Positions 1-13,500 of a stretch of 64,000 nucleotides of DNA are shown in pieces. The notes below the pieces were generated by a model. The model saw only the letters and a list, made by a program, of their open reading frames with translations. It ran no database searches and had not been told where the DNA came from. Positions within the stretch are counted from its first letter, which is position 1. Every line of letters starts with the position of its first letter. This DNA comes from Unio delphinus (taxonomy: Eukaryota > Mollusca > Bivalvia > Unionida > Unionidae). The stretch is from contig JAQISU010000115.1 in assembly GCA_029339505.1 (NCBI GenBank), forward strand, positions 12,411,001-12,475,000, written 5' to 3'. The translations under genes and the position numbers were made by a program.

Positions 1-1288
1 CCAACAACACTGGTCCGGCCCTAATCATAGTAACATAACATGAATTTGTTTATTTCTGTAGACATAAATTGTTGATGTTTTACACAAAAAGACATTTTGT
101 CTGCATCTTAAATTGATAATTGGAGAAGTGGCCGTTTGTTTTCCAACAAATAAAAATCATTGTTTGCTGGGTCTTTAAATTCTTGGGTTGTAGACACCAT
201 GAATATGGTACCCTACAAACAAGAAAGTTGGTCATGGAATGTGTAATGTGACCAGACCTGAGCTTTTGGTATAGTATCAACATGTATCCATATACCATGA
301 AACATGACTCTGTGGTCAAATGAATTTAAGAAAATGACCTCATTACAGAAATAAAATATGTTTAACATAAGAGTTGGGGAGTGGAGAATATATGCAAATA
401 AAGACATGGACATTTGAGTGATCATCCTGCCAAGGCGGGCTAAAAGTAAGAAGTGATTTAACATTATTAATGACTATTTCCCTCCCTTTTAAACAAGTCT
501 TACTCTTGTCCAATTTTGATAACCATTGTAAATAAAGGATATTCTGCTCATATTTATTTAGTAGTAGGCATAATCTCTCCTTACTCTTTCAATGTTTTGA
601 ACACTGCAACAAACGTTGGAATCTAATTGAAATAAATCTGGGACAAAATGGCAGTTAATTAAATCTAGCAGAAAAAGCTGGTTTTTTTTCTAGTAGGTAA
701 GAAGATTTTAATTTCCATCTTCTTAGCCATATATTAGGGCCACGATCAAGTGACCCAAGGGCTATGCAGCCTATGTAATTAGGAGAATGGATTATTGTTC
801 ACAAAGGGAATCCAGCTATTCTTCCTATGAATGATACCAGACATAGAGGTGAGATACCCCTCCTATTATTATCCTAACATAATGTGACTGGGGACCATAT
901 TCGAAGGAGAAAGCAAATTTTGAGTAAATTATGTTTCTCCAAGAATATTTACCCAATCACATTCCTTAAAACCTCTCCCAACCACCCCACCATGCGAGTG
1001 TCCTTGTCTGTATCTTGCTCAGCTAAAAACTAGTGACACCTGGTTGTGTCAAGGAGACGTCATTGACAAGAGTTTTTTACCTTTGTCTATTGTAATAGAT
1101 AGAAAAACATGATTTTCGTCATTTAGTAGAGCTGGATTCCCAAGGTAACAGGCTAATATACCTAAAGTAATGTGATTGGGGAACATATTCGAAGAAGAAG
1201 CCTACTTTTCAGAATCAAGAAGTTTTCATGGTAATTCTTTGAATTCATGGATCTCTCAAGGATGTACAAACCATCCAGATTATTTATT
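1..1288. other. Non-coding flank beyond the last visible RAD51AP1-like exon
   Basis: No exon with convincing splice sites was found. The stretch holds one diverged direct repeat of about 44 bases (871-914 and 1158-1201; shared core AATGTGAYTGGGGAMCATAT then TCGAAG). If the gene continues past position 1342, its final exon would be expected here or before the window. Confidence 0.5.
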
Positions 1289-1515
1289 TTATTTACATAG
1301 ATTAAGCTGAGAAATATCGGAACATGATGTACCAGTTCTACCCTTTGTTCTGGATGGTGTAGTTGTCTTTTTCTCTTTCAATTTGGCTTTGGATTTACTA
1401 TTTTTCCTCAAATCTCCAAAGTCACTATCATCATCATCATCTTCACTTAAGTCTTCATCATCAAAATCATCACTCTTTTCATCCAAATTTTCATCTTCTG
1501 CATTAAAATCACTGT
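1289..1515 (-). CDS. RAD51AP1: RAD51AP1-like acidic exon, possibly the last one
   Basis: The acceptor is tctcttcag. The exon encodes SDFNAEDENLDEKSDDF, a run of Asp/Glu, then a basic KSKAKLKEKK block, and then reads into a TAA at 1289. A donor at AAGG|gtaga (exon end 1342) would remove the unusual tail, and all previous junctions are also phase 1 at such G|gt sites. I therefore suspect the stop-containing tail is intronic and that a further exon exists. Confidence 0.6.
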
Positions 1516-4500
1516 CTGAAGAGAAACACAATTTGTCCATGATATTATATTACGTATATTACTTGACAACAACAAATCATAAGCAACATTTCAATTTTAG
1601 AGACCACACAATGTATTCTATTGCAGCAAACAGAGGGATAGTTTTTTTGGGGGTACTAGTTGCAGTACCACACACTTTTATCAAGTCACTATTTACAAAT
1701 ATATATGCATACAATGGTGTTCTATCAGGCAGTAATATTAACTATGGTTAACACCCTATGATGTCTTAAATATCATGATTTTTATTTTAAAATGTCTGCT
1801 AAGGTCAAGAAATTTTCTACAGCCTGAAAATGTTTGCTGTTTTATTAAATCTGGTAACCTATACTGACTTATTTCTAAACTGATAAGCAATGAAATGATG
1901 GAATGTTTTAAATGGGAAAGGATTGATACAAATGATGGAAACATTGTAAACGGGAAAAGATTGGTACAAATGATGTAAACGTTTTCAACTGAAAAAGATT
2001 GGTGCATATGATGGAAACATTTTAAACAGAAAAAGATTGGTACAAATGATGGAAACGGTTTAAACGGGAACAGATTGGTACAAATGATGGAAAAGTTTTA
2101 CATGGGAAAGGATTGGTACAAATGATGGAAAAGTTTTAAACGGAAAAGGATTGGTAGAACCGATGGAAAAGTTTTAAACGGGAAAGGATTTTTAGAAACG
2201 ATGGAAAAGTTTTAAACGGGAAATATTGGTACAAATGATGGAAAAGTTTTAAATGGGAAAAGATTGGGAAAAATGATGGAAACATTTTAAATGGGAAAAG
2301 ATTGGTACAAATGATGGAAAAGTTTTAAACGGAAAAGGATTGATACAAATGATGGAAAAGTTTTAAATGGGATAGGATTGGTACAAATGATGGAAACCTT
2401 TTAAACAGAAAAGAATTGGTACAAACAATGGAGAAATTTTAAACGAGAAAGGATTGGTACAAATGATGGAAAAGTTTTAAACGGGAAAGGATTGGTACAA
2501 ATCATGGAAACGTTTTAAATGGGAAAGGATTGGTACAAATCATGGAAACGTTTTAACCGGGAAAAGATCGGTACAAATGATGGACAGTATGGGACACCTC
2601 TTTGTGATCTGCATTCTAATTATCAGCCAATAGCAACCTAAAACACCCAGAGCTCCTGATATGATTTTCTGTCAGACGAGTAAAGTAGACTTCATTTAGA
2701 ATGTAATAAGTATTCAAAAATTTTATGTAAGTACTGTACAGATACTTTTTAGACTTGTACTTCAAAAGCCTGGTTTGTTGATACATCCTTTGGAAGCATA
2801 TCATTTGCAAATTATTACTTTTTTAAAAATTACTTGATTATTCTTTACTTGCACATTTTGTTAAAGCCTTCAAGAAAAGCTTTCACTCAAAAAATTTACT
2901 CATGGCTTCAACTTTCTGAGTATGCTTTGGGTTTGCTTTATACTTTGATTTTGTATTAATTAGAAAATAAAATTATACCAAAGGAACTGAAATCTTTGCA
3001 TGCTCTTCAATGTTGCCTTGAATATAAAATAAAATGGTACAAGCATTTTGCACTTTTTGCCTATGATGCACTGTACCAATGTGAAGCTACCAACCAATCA
3101 CTGCAGGTTAGGATAAAGTCCCAAACTGGCCATTATGGGAATGAGATTATTGTTTTAATAACATCACTAAATAACCAACTAAACGGACTTTATTAGTTAC
3201 TGGCCTACGGTATTTGCTTGCCCATTTAGGCCAGGTACCAGCAAAGCATTTTTAAAAATAGAAGAAGCCCTTTTCTACCTCACATTATGTTTGGTTACTT
3301 ATTCAGCAACTATCCAGTCCAATGAATCACTTGAATACATGTAAATATACTTATCATTTTTGACACTTTTAAAACCTCCAACAAAAATATTTTCAAAAAT
3401 GCGTAGAATTGATATGGTGCAATGGATAATTGATTTCTCAAAAAACCTGTCACCCAGTGCAACAATGTGAAGCTAAAATGACAAAATGCAACTGATCTTT
3501 AAGTAACCCTCCTACAGTTTACTGTGTTGTTTTCTTGGCCAAATCTGTGCATTTGGGCCCAAAGTATCAGTAAAACACCCAGATACACATCCAACCTGGA
3601 GCTTTGAATATCTTTTTCAGCTGCTGAAGTTGAGCATTATACTTTGCAATTTTTTGTTGAATTGTTACAGTCTTTCAATTGAACATTAAATTTAGTTTTC
3701 ATGTTTTAAAGAAAACAAGAAAACTGACTGATATAAATTTATAACAAACATACCATCATCATCTGATTTTATTTTCTTTGCTTTAGATGTTGCTGTTCTT
3801 CTCTTGCTCTTAGCTGGGGCTTCTTCTTCCTCGTACACTGTACCTAGCACCTCTATCTCATCCACAATGGGATTGGACTTCCTGATCACCGCTGTAATAT
3901 ACATCCATCAATGCTTCAGAAACTGTCCCTAACATTTAACATGTAAATAATCATAGACACGTAAAAATTAATACTGTTAAAAATGGAAGGTTGACTGAAT
4001 CAAGTCTTACATTGCTGGTTTTATTTAAGAAAACATATGTGTGAGCAAGTGTGAAGAAATGCACTACACAGTGTCTACCATACATTGATAATTTTCCCCG
4101 ATTTTACAGATTATGTTGTAACAGAATTTAATATAAAAATATTCTTGTGCGAAAACATTATTTGTAGACAACAAAACATCTATTTATGTTCCTATTAGTT
4201 ATGTAATAAACAGACCTTGCTCTGGTAAATCATGAAACAAAATGCTAATATTGATACCATTTTTGTTTTTAAACCAAATTTCCACTGGCAGCTCTCCAAA
4301 CAAATTGAGCTATGTTTGCAAGTCAGAATGAACGAATGAATAAATAAATATACAATAAATATACTAGTAGGAACAGCCAAACAAAGTGTGAAGATACTGA
4401 ACAAATTGAAAGACTAAGGTATCACTATTTTGTTTCACTATTTAATGTATGAACCAATTTCAACCACAAGACTTAACAATAAATGTTTTTGTTTTTTTAT

Positions 4501-7500
4501 GGTTTAACACCATTTTTTCAACACAATATAGGCCATACATGGCAGCCAGTATTAATGGTGGAGGAAGAACCCACTGGCAAGCTTTCTCACATACCCACAT
4601 TGGCCGAATATGAGACTCGAACCCACGAAGACAAAGGTGAGATGGCAGTGATCTGTAACGGACAGCGCTTTAGACCACTCGGGGGCCCCCTTTAACAATA
4701 AAGATTATAAAGAAGAATTAAATCACACTTCCACAATTAGCATGCTATACGGGTCCTCAAGACCACTAGTGAAAAGTAAGACATCAGGTATCAAGATCAG
4801 TGTACTGCATAAATCATAAAGCCAATTCATACTGAATGGTTAATTCCAGCTAATGCAAATGATGTGAGAATGATTGGACCTAATAACCCACAGCTTCGAG
4901 AAAGCTGGGTTTGTTTATAATTCAATTTCAGGATTATCTACCTCACACACATTCATGTGTCCAAGCAGATCGGAATGTGATGATGATGGGTTTAGTCCAA
5001 ATTTCACCACTCTATCCTCAGTTATCTCACAAAATACTGATTTAAGTCAGCAAGTGGAAATTACAGCTACCAGATAGTGTATACATTCATGTGCACTGAA
5101 TAAATATACAATGCTTTGTTATTGTTGTCATAGGGTGTAATGCCATTTTCAACACAAGATAGGCTATACATGGTGGAGAGTATTAATGGTGACGGAAGAA
5201 CCAGGGAAATCCCCTGGAAAGAACCACCGAACCATGAGAAGCTCCTGGCAAGTTTTCTCACAGACCCACATTGGCTGAGCCCAAGACTCGAACAAATGCA
5301 GACAGAGGTGAGATGGCAGTGATCTGTAATGTCGAGTGCTTTAGACCACTAGGCCACATAAAATGCTTCATAATTCTTTTTCTTAATTTGTCAATATAAA
5401 GAAACACATGTAAAATCTAATTGTTTTAAATACCAGACTGCAGTAACAAGTTAACTTATCAAATAACTTTGCTGATCTCTAGGAATGTTTAGTATGAAAA
5501 TGAGTTAAGGGGCCAATTTTTACTTGGATCTTTAAATTCATGGTCAAAGTAACATAGAGAACCATGAATACCGGAGCATATACAGTATATAGTCCTACCC
5601 ACTTCTATATTAACATCACTTATGCCGACAAAACAGCAAATTCCAGGCCCATGGCTATTATTACTACCAAGTATGTCCTACTTATGACAAGAGAAAAATA
5701 TAATGTATATGTTGACGGAAACCAATGGTTTCAAATTGAACAAATTCTTTGTTTGATAGTTTATTCTGCCAGTTTCGACTCATACTTTTTTCTACTGTAC
5801 AAAACTATCTGATGACTGCTGCCGCATTACCAAATAGTTATTTGTTTTGTCCTCTAAATTTGGCCTTTAGCTTCAACTTCAAAAAATAAAAAACACCTTT
5901 CAACAAAGGAAACCGAACATGACTAAATTAAAATCAAAGCTGTTGGTGATGGGATCCACAGTAGGATGATGTTTTATTACTAAAATATGATGCAAATACG
6001 TGACAACACAGAATAACCTTATATGAACTATAAATATATAACATCAAATAGATGAGGTTATTTCATGTTGTCAGAACTATTTTAGTGATAAAACATCAAA
6101 CTCCTGTACTGGAACACATTTATTGTACAGTGAATGTTTCCTTTTTCATAGGAAAAAAGTAACTTCATGTTTATGATGGTTACCAATGGTGGCATAAAAT
6201 GCAAACAAAATTTAAAATCTCTACAAACTAAATATATGGCCCTTAAGAAAGTTAAATATGTATCATCTTGCGAAGATGTTTGTGAAATTTTCACTTGCTG
6301 ATTGGTCTTCACATTCCTATGAAAAGATTCATCCGCTTGGTAGCCTCAGCAATATCATTACATTTGTTTCTAGCTGATCAAAATCTAGGCAGGTTTAAGA
6401 ACATGAGGCACATACACAGCTACTATCCAGCCACAGGCTACAGTGAATGTCATAGCCAACTGTTTAGTGACACGTGTTTCTTGACGATGGGATACAGATC
6501 AAATGAGGAATAATATGAGGAATAGAGATGTGACCAATACATGAAGGGACATGTGACATATACTTGAATTGATCAATTTTTCATTTAAATGTTTTTGTTA
6601 GTTTTTAAAAATAAAAAAAATATTCTATTACATCCTATTATAATGTAACTATGATTAATGGATTTGATATTGTCTAGAACAAAGTTCCATTTTTAACAAA
6701 ATAACTAATAATAGAGACATTTTATCTAATTCTGACCTAGTTCCTGATCTTGTTTCAAAATCAGTGGCAGTTTTGGTAAACAACCTTTTATTTAAAAAAA
6801 TATTAAATTCTTTCTCAAAGTAAGAATTGTTAAGTTGAGCCAAGGTCATACCTGGACTACATAAGTTTCATGAAACAAACTTCCATTTTTCTGGAAGGTT
6901 TAACTCTTGACTCCCATCTTGGAATCTGTTTTGTGTCTTAAGTTAGCCTTATACCTAATGTTTTGTATTGAAGTAGTCAGTGGGCTCTACACATTGTTTT
7001 GTTGTGACCAGTTTGGGCTGAGATTTTATTTTCATCAAATTACTGAATTTCAAGTGATTATTTTCCCTAGAAATACTAAAGTGCTCTAAATTAATTCTTG
7101 GACAATGACATCTATCAAAATTTATACAGAATTTAAAATCTGGAATAATATTTTTCTGTGATTCAACAAGAGAGTGTTGACACTGCAGCACTTTACAGGT
7201 TACAACAGACATCATCATCTTGCCATTTTGGATTTCATCAGGTTTAGAACTCAGTTTCATTCAGGACCTTTTATTACTAGGACTTCTATTTTTTAATTCC
7301 TGGATTATTTTTGTATTTGATTTGTAAAACTGTAAGTTCTTTCTTTCTCATTTTTCACTTGATATTCTAGGGAAATAAATTATTTGTTACATTTTACAAA
7401 GCTTGTTGTCTTCACTTTTTTTCTGTTCTTTTATGATGAGCCTAGACATGTAACAATGTACAATACTTAATGCATTATGGATTATATCACACAAAGGTAA

Positions 7501-10500
7501 CAAAAATGTAAGCTGGCAATACGCAAATGTATTTTAAAACTAGTTTTGTCTTCATTTAATCAAAATGTCCATTGTTTATTTCCCCTCCATGTAAATCCTA
7601 CTGACTATGACATTGAGGCAAATGGGTAGTACTGTATATATATGAGCATATAATTTCAGCGGGAATATCCTCACCTTTAATGGGTTCCTCCACCTTGTAC
7701 AAGTTTGGTGGAGGTTCATTTTCATCACTGATACACACAACATGTGGCTCCACCTCTGGTATCCTTGGTTCAAGCTCTAGTGTTGGAGCTTCCTGGGAGG
7801 ATTGGGATTCACTGATCGACATTTCCAGAGCTGCTTGTAGCTCCATCTCATATATGTTGTCTTTTAATGCAGGCCTGGGTAGAAAATCATAGATAAAGCT
7901 TAATTTGTTGTAAAAGTAATACCAAATCTTGCTGGTTTTATTTTACTCATATTATTGTCACTGTTCCCTTAATTCTAGTGGTTCTAGCTAAGTTAGCTTT
8001 CTTTCAAGTTTACTATTTCACTGCTACAATATAATGATGACATAATATCTTCTAGGGTTTTACTTACTATTTCTGAAGGAATCTCTGAAGCCTTTGGAAC
8101 TGGCAACATATGCACATAAATGAGTTGAACAGAGATTTTAAAATTAAAAAGGAAAAACAAGACAGTAAAAAAGAAAAAGAAGACTATGTATTTTAGTAAG
8201 CTTAACACAGTGATCTTTGAATGTCATAAAGCAGCTAGTAAGTACATTATCATAAAGTCAAATGAATTGTCGTTGAGTAGTTTCTATGACATGTCATAAA
8301 ATCCAGCACAGCAAATATTTCATATTTTCCCATCAAAGAACTGTGATGAACAATAATATTTTACATACTAATGTACAAGCTCAATATTTACTTGATTCTT
8401 TTTAAAGCATAGTGACCCTGTTTAAAAAAATCTATTATATAAAGGAATCCCTTTGCAACAACAATACCCACTGCTTACCACTAAACGTTTACAGAATTTT
8501 GGTGACAACACTTTCCAGCTGAGTATGTTAAACAAAGATTAAGTTGATAAAGAAAATACGACACCATAATTTCTTCTATGCTAAAAACTTGTACGGCTGA
8601 TAAAATAATGTTAAAATTATATTGCTCCATCATTACTGAGAACTTAGATTTACATTAAATTGCACAAAATATGGACTTTTATTCATATTTCATATAAGAT
8701 TCTGGGCAAGTGGCAGAAAATTTTACTTATGCAACAAACTTTTCAACTTATCCCAAAGTGCTGTCCAATGGAAATTATATACCTCTGTAGCCATTTTAAA
8801 CAAAATAGTCTGGCATTGTTTGATGATCATTTACGACTGTCATTTTTTTCCATGATTTTATTTTGCATTTGTTCTGTAATTGGGTCTGAAACTGAGTTAA
8901 CTGATTTTAACTGTTTGAGGTCAGGTGAGTCTAAAAATAAATGGATAAAATTCCCAAGAAAATGTTTGTAATGCAAATATTTATTTAGTTTCTCAATCAT
9001 CTAATAAGCATAGAAATATATACAAATTTATGATTGTTTTGTAATGTAGTGCAGTGCATTAATTTTCCTTGGACATGATACATGCAGGCATTTGGACCAT
9101 ACCCAATACTAGTTAGTCCTACCTAAAACTGTTAGACAAGAGCGGTTTCCCCTTGGATAGAAATATCGGCACCAATTCCTCTAACTTGTTATTAGATACT
9201 AATGGAGTGGCAGTGCATATTCTTTCAGGAATCTAATTTTGGTGATGGCTTAGGTGAGGGTGCCTTGAAATATGTCCGTAATAGTATTTCTCAAATGCTA
9301 TGCCCTAACCAAAAGAGCTATATGCTCAAAAAATTCATAAAATCCTGGTTCAATGTTTAGCCTTTGAAGACATGTCTAGGGAACATTTTCTGTATCTCTC
9401 ATTCTCTGTCCCTCTGCAATGGTTAAGATCAGATAGTGGATAAGCTCCATATGATCAGATGAATTGGGATATTGAGGCAATATATTAGAGTCTTTCATAC
9501 CTGTTGTTTACTCTCTTTTTCTTGTCATTTGCTGTTGGTGTTAAGTCTTTCTTCTTCTCATTCTTCTCTTTGTTTGAAACCTTCTGCTTTTTGCTGGGTG
9601 GAGAATTGCTATCCCTAAAATCATCTGAAGTGAGAATACAGATGCAATAAAAAGTTTTCAGAACCACTGTCAGTCTCTGATGTCATTCAAACATGTCCTC
9701 ATATGACGTACAACACATACCTGTACATAAGACTAAAAATCCTAAACATGTCAGTGATGTTCAATTATGTCCTCACCATTCTCATTCTCTAGTACTACTT
9801 GAGGTAAATGGCCTTAATGCCAACTGGATCATGAAACAGATTCATGTATAGTTCCACACTAAAACATTAAATGAAACTAAGATTATCAGAAATCATGGAC
9901 AAAGAATTTCTTTTATTATCAAGGGTCAAATGTCAGCAATGCAGGTAAATAAATAGTTTTCAAAAGTCATCAACATGTTATGTTGCACAACACTAACCTG
10001 TTTTTTTTTTAAATATGGGAACAGGTAGATATTAACTTTTAAAACTGCTTTATCCGTATTGGGTGAAATGATACACATGTGCCATGAATTGATTTGTATT
10101 TTGACACAATGTACAGTTGATACATTAATGACCTAAAATGTCATCTTGAGAACAATTGTAAATGGTAGGGTGGTGTCATTTTATCGATGTTGAATGTGTT
10201 GATATCTTGGTCATATTTCTGGTAAGCTTATATTAAAGACTTATCAACTGATGTCGTTATCATCCTTGAATAAATAATAAAAATACCTCCAAGCAGACTA
10301 TCTGTAAGTCAATGCTGATTCTAATTCAGTCTTTCTGACCATTTCAGACTGCTCCATTTGCTTTGATGCTGAACTCATCTTAGTCACGATTAGGACTGTC
10401 AATGGGTACCCGACCATAGCGAAAAATCCAGGCATTGAAAATTAATGACGAGTACCTGTTCACAAAAATAAGTTGTCGACAACACTGTTAAAATATCATA

Positions 10501-13500
10501 TATCATCAGTTGGTCTGAGTTGCAGCTCAGATCTATATTTAGGAGTAGGACCACCTTTTATGCATCAGCGGCCCACTACTAATTGGCTGCTGCACGCTCA
10601 GCTGTGAATACAGCTTCACAGTTCAAAACAAAACTAATATGTAGACTACTCATGTTAACATATCACTTCAGTGACACCAGGTGACCATGCAGTCGATGTA
10701 GCCCTGTGTGCGGAATACAGGCAGAAAAAGCGTAATCCACATATAACATGCTAAAATTTCAATAAACAATGATTTATTTGCCCCTCTCGTCTTTTAACAT
10801 CCTTTTCTGTTTGAAGTTTTCATATGTAGCACTTTCAGTTATACGCACACATCGACTAGAATCCATCTTAAGACTTTAAGCGCCAAATATAATTTTTTCC
10901 ACACAGCCTTAAATAGATGTTACATGAGGCTGCACTCGTGCCCTTTATTTTTAGGGGATTGTTATTTTTTGTTGCTTATTTCTAATCAATCGGTGACATT
11001 TTTGAAAGGAGATATTTTTGCTCTCATATACGCATCAATTAAAATAAAATGTATTTTTTAGCACCAAATACCTTTAGACTGGTCCGTACTAAGTATTGAA
11101 TTAGAAAGAAAGTAACTGTGCATAAAGATTAAAATTAGAAAACCAGCCTGTTCTCTCCTTAAGATGCTATCAATAGAATGCGAGGGAAAGTAGAACAAGG
11201 TTTGCTATAAATAGAACATGATACTGTTAGGAAAGTGCAAGTCCACGGACAAGCGTACTGTTATATTGTAGTTATATAAAGCAGTCTTTTCTAAAATCTG
11301 GTCTGTGGGATTAATAGAATGTTAATAAAAATGAGCTTTTTGGAAGGTGGATATACAGAAAAAGTATAATCCAAATACATATACGCAAAATGCGTAATTT
11401 CATGAAAAAAAATCATAATGATTACACCTAAAGCATAATGGTTGGCATGAATGCGTCTCGGTACAAAGGTTAGCCTAAATAAATTCATTAATAAATAGCA
11501 TGCAGTCTATTCAATTGCAGCTACCACGGTGTGGACGCTTCAGACCGAGTAGTGCATTACACAGTTGGTCTCTGACACTAGTCAAAATATTTTTTAAACA
11601 AAGAAGGAGAACAATTTGGTGGTCATGGGTTGTACATGTCTTTCATTTTCTAACGAGTACCCGGGTACCCATTAAACAGTGCAACGGGTACACGGGTAAG
11701 TTTTCCATGGTTTTTGGCAGCCCTAGTCACAATGACCTTTGTTCTGCATTGCATAAATACTTCAAACAAAATTTACCCATTTCGTGCCTTAACTTAAATT
11801 TGGATAGCATTAAATTATGTTCAAAACTGAAGAAATAGTTCAAATTTCCTCAGGTAAGGTTTGGGAACAGGAGCAGGCATGACTAACAATAGAATCTCTC
11901 ACACTGTACATCCTGCTGGTGAAAATGAACTGCTGCGACCAAAGGCACTCATTTTTGTCAGTGAAAAAGAAAAACTTGTCTACACCTACTCCCCTTTCTA
12001 CAAATGAATGCAAGGTAACTAACTCCTATGGTTTGAAACCTGCCACCTCTTCAATTCCATCCTTATTTTGTATCCTTTATGAGCCAAAAGAAGATATTAC
12101 AAACTTTTTCTCCATTTATCTTTTAAGTTCTTTACTGATCATATAATAACAACTTTTGCGCAAAGTTTCATTCTTGCTTTTTATTTTCTTTGATGCCTAA
12201 ACATTCAGTGTTTCAAGCAGTAAGTAAGATACATTCAGTTCTGATGGGTTGTTATTGTTTACCCTGTACTGGAATAAACAATAAGCACCAATTACAATTT
12301 AAATGAAGGATATTTCACTACATGACACTCCAAAAGTGTGGGCCTGACAATTTGATCAAGTAGACAAGATATGAAGCAAAAGACAAACTCTGCATAAAAA
12401 GGGCTTTGTTATCAAACTTACTTAACATGTAAATGGAGAACAAGATGGAAATAACCCCATTTAGCTAGATGTAAATTATTAATGGCTTAACATTCAGATG
12501 AGCAATCATACCCCCATACCCAACAACAAAGAATTAGAGAGTGGGGGGGGGGGGAGATTTTGATGCACACAAATTGGTCACATAGCATCTATTTGTAGAC
12601 AGGAAATTGGTGTTCCCAATAATTTTTCTTCTTCTACTTACATAAAAGAGTGCCTGTGCCCATGATAGCTGTCTCAGTTTAACAATTTTAATCAGAAAAA
12701 GGCAAATGACTAATAATTACCATATTTTCACGCATTTAAGAAGCACCCATATATAAGACGCGGGTTTTGATGATTTGTGTAAAAAATATTTTAAATAAGA
12801 CACCCACAAATATAAGATGCACGTGGCATTGCCATCTGCCAAACTGAGCAACTTATCTCCAGTGGTTACCTTTCTTTTATCATAAATGAAAATTTGTCCA
12901 ATGTTCCATCACCCGTGAGATGTAAAGAAGGCAACATTACCATTTTTAGTTGAGATCAAAGGCCAATAGCGGATGGGTTTAGTACCTGGTATCTAGATTC
13001 TAGAACAATAAACGCAGGATGTAAAGGCGGCTTCATTGATCCGCTAGGCCAAGTCTTCAGCAGGTGGGATAAGTACATAGACCAATAAACGCCCAATGTA
13101 TGCGGTTAGCATATATAAACGTGAGAACAGTCTCTTGTTATATGTAACTTTCTTATATATAATTGAGTGATCAATTTGCTTAGCATTTTTAAAATTTAAA
13201 AAACTGTCACGATGCCGAAGCGAAAATCATATACGGCATGGGAGAAAGTGCAAATTATGACAATCATCAATGGTTTCAGAAAGTGTGTGATAATTCCCAA
13301 ACCCGCTATCTATATCAGTTCTTCGGACGACAACTCAGCTGCATCCGATACCACTGACGCCAATGAGGATCAATTAGCATCAGTTATTGAGTTATTCCGC
13401 AATAACGACAGTGAATCTGATTCAAGTTTCGATGGATTTGAAGCCGAAACTGATGACGATGACAAGAACAATATGGTACATTGATTTTTGATCAAGTCTA

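Noticed and set aside
4650..4692. A tRNA gene on the minus strand
   Set aside because: Box A and box B are present but there is no closed cloverleaf with acceptor stem. The same head occurs in three SINE copies.
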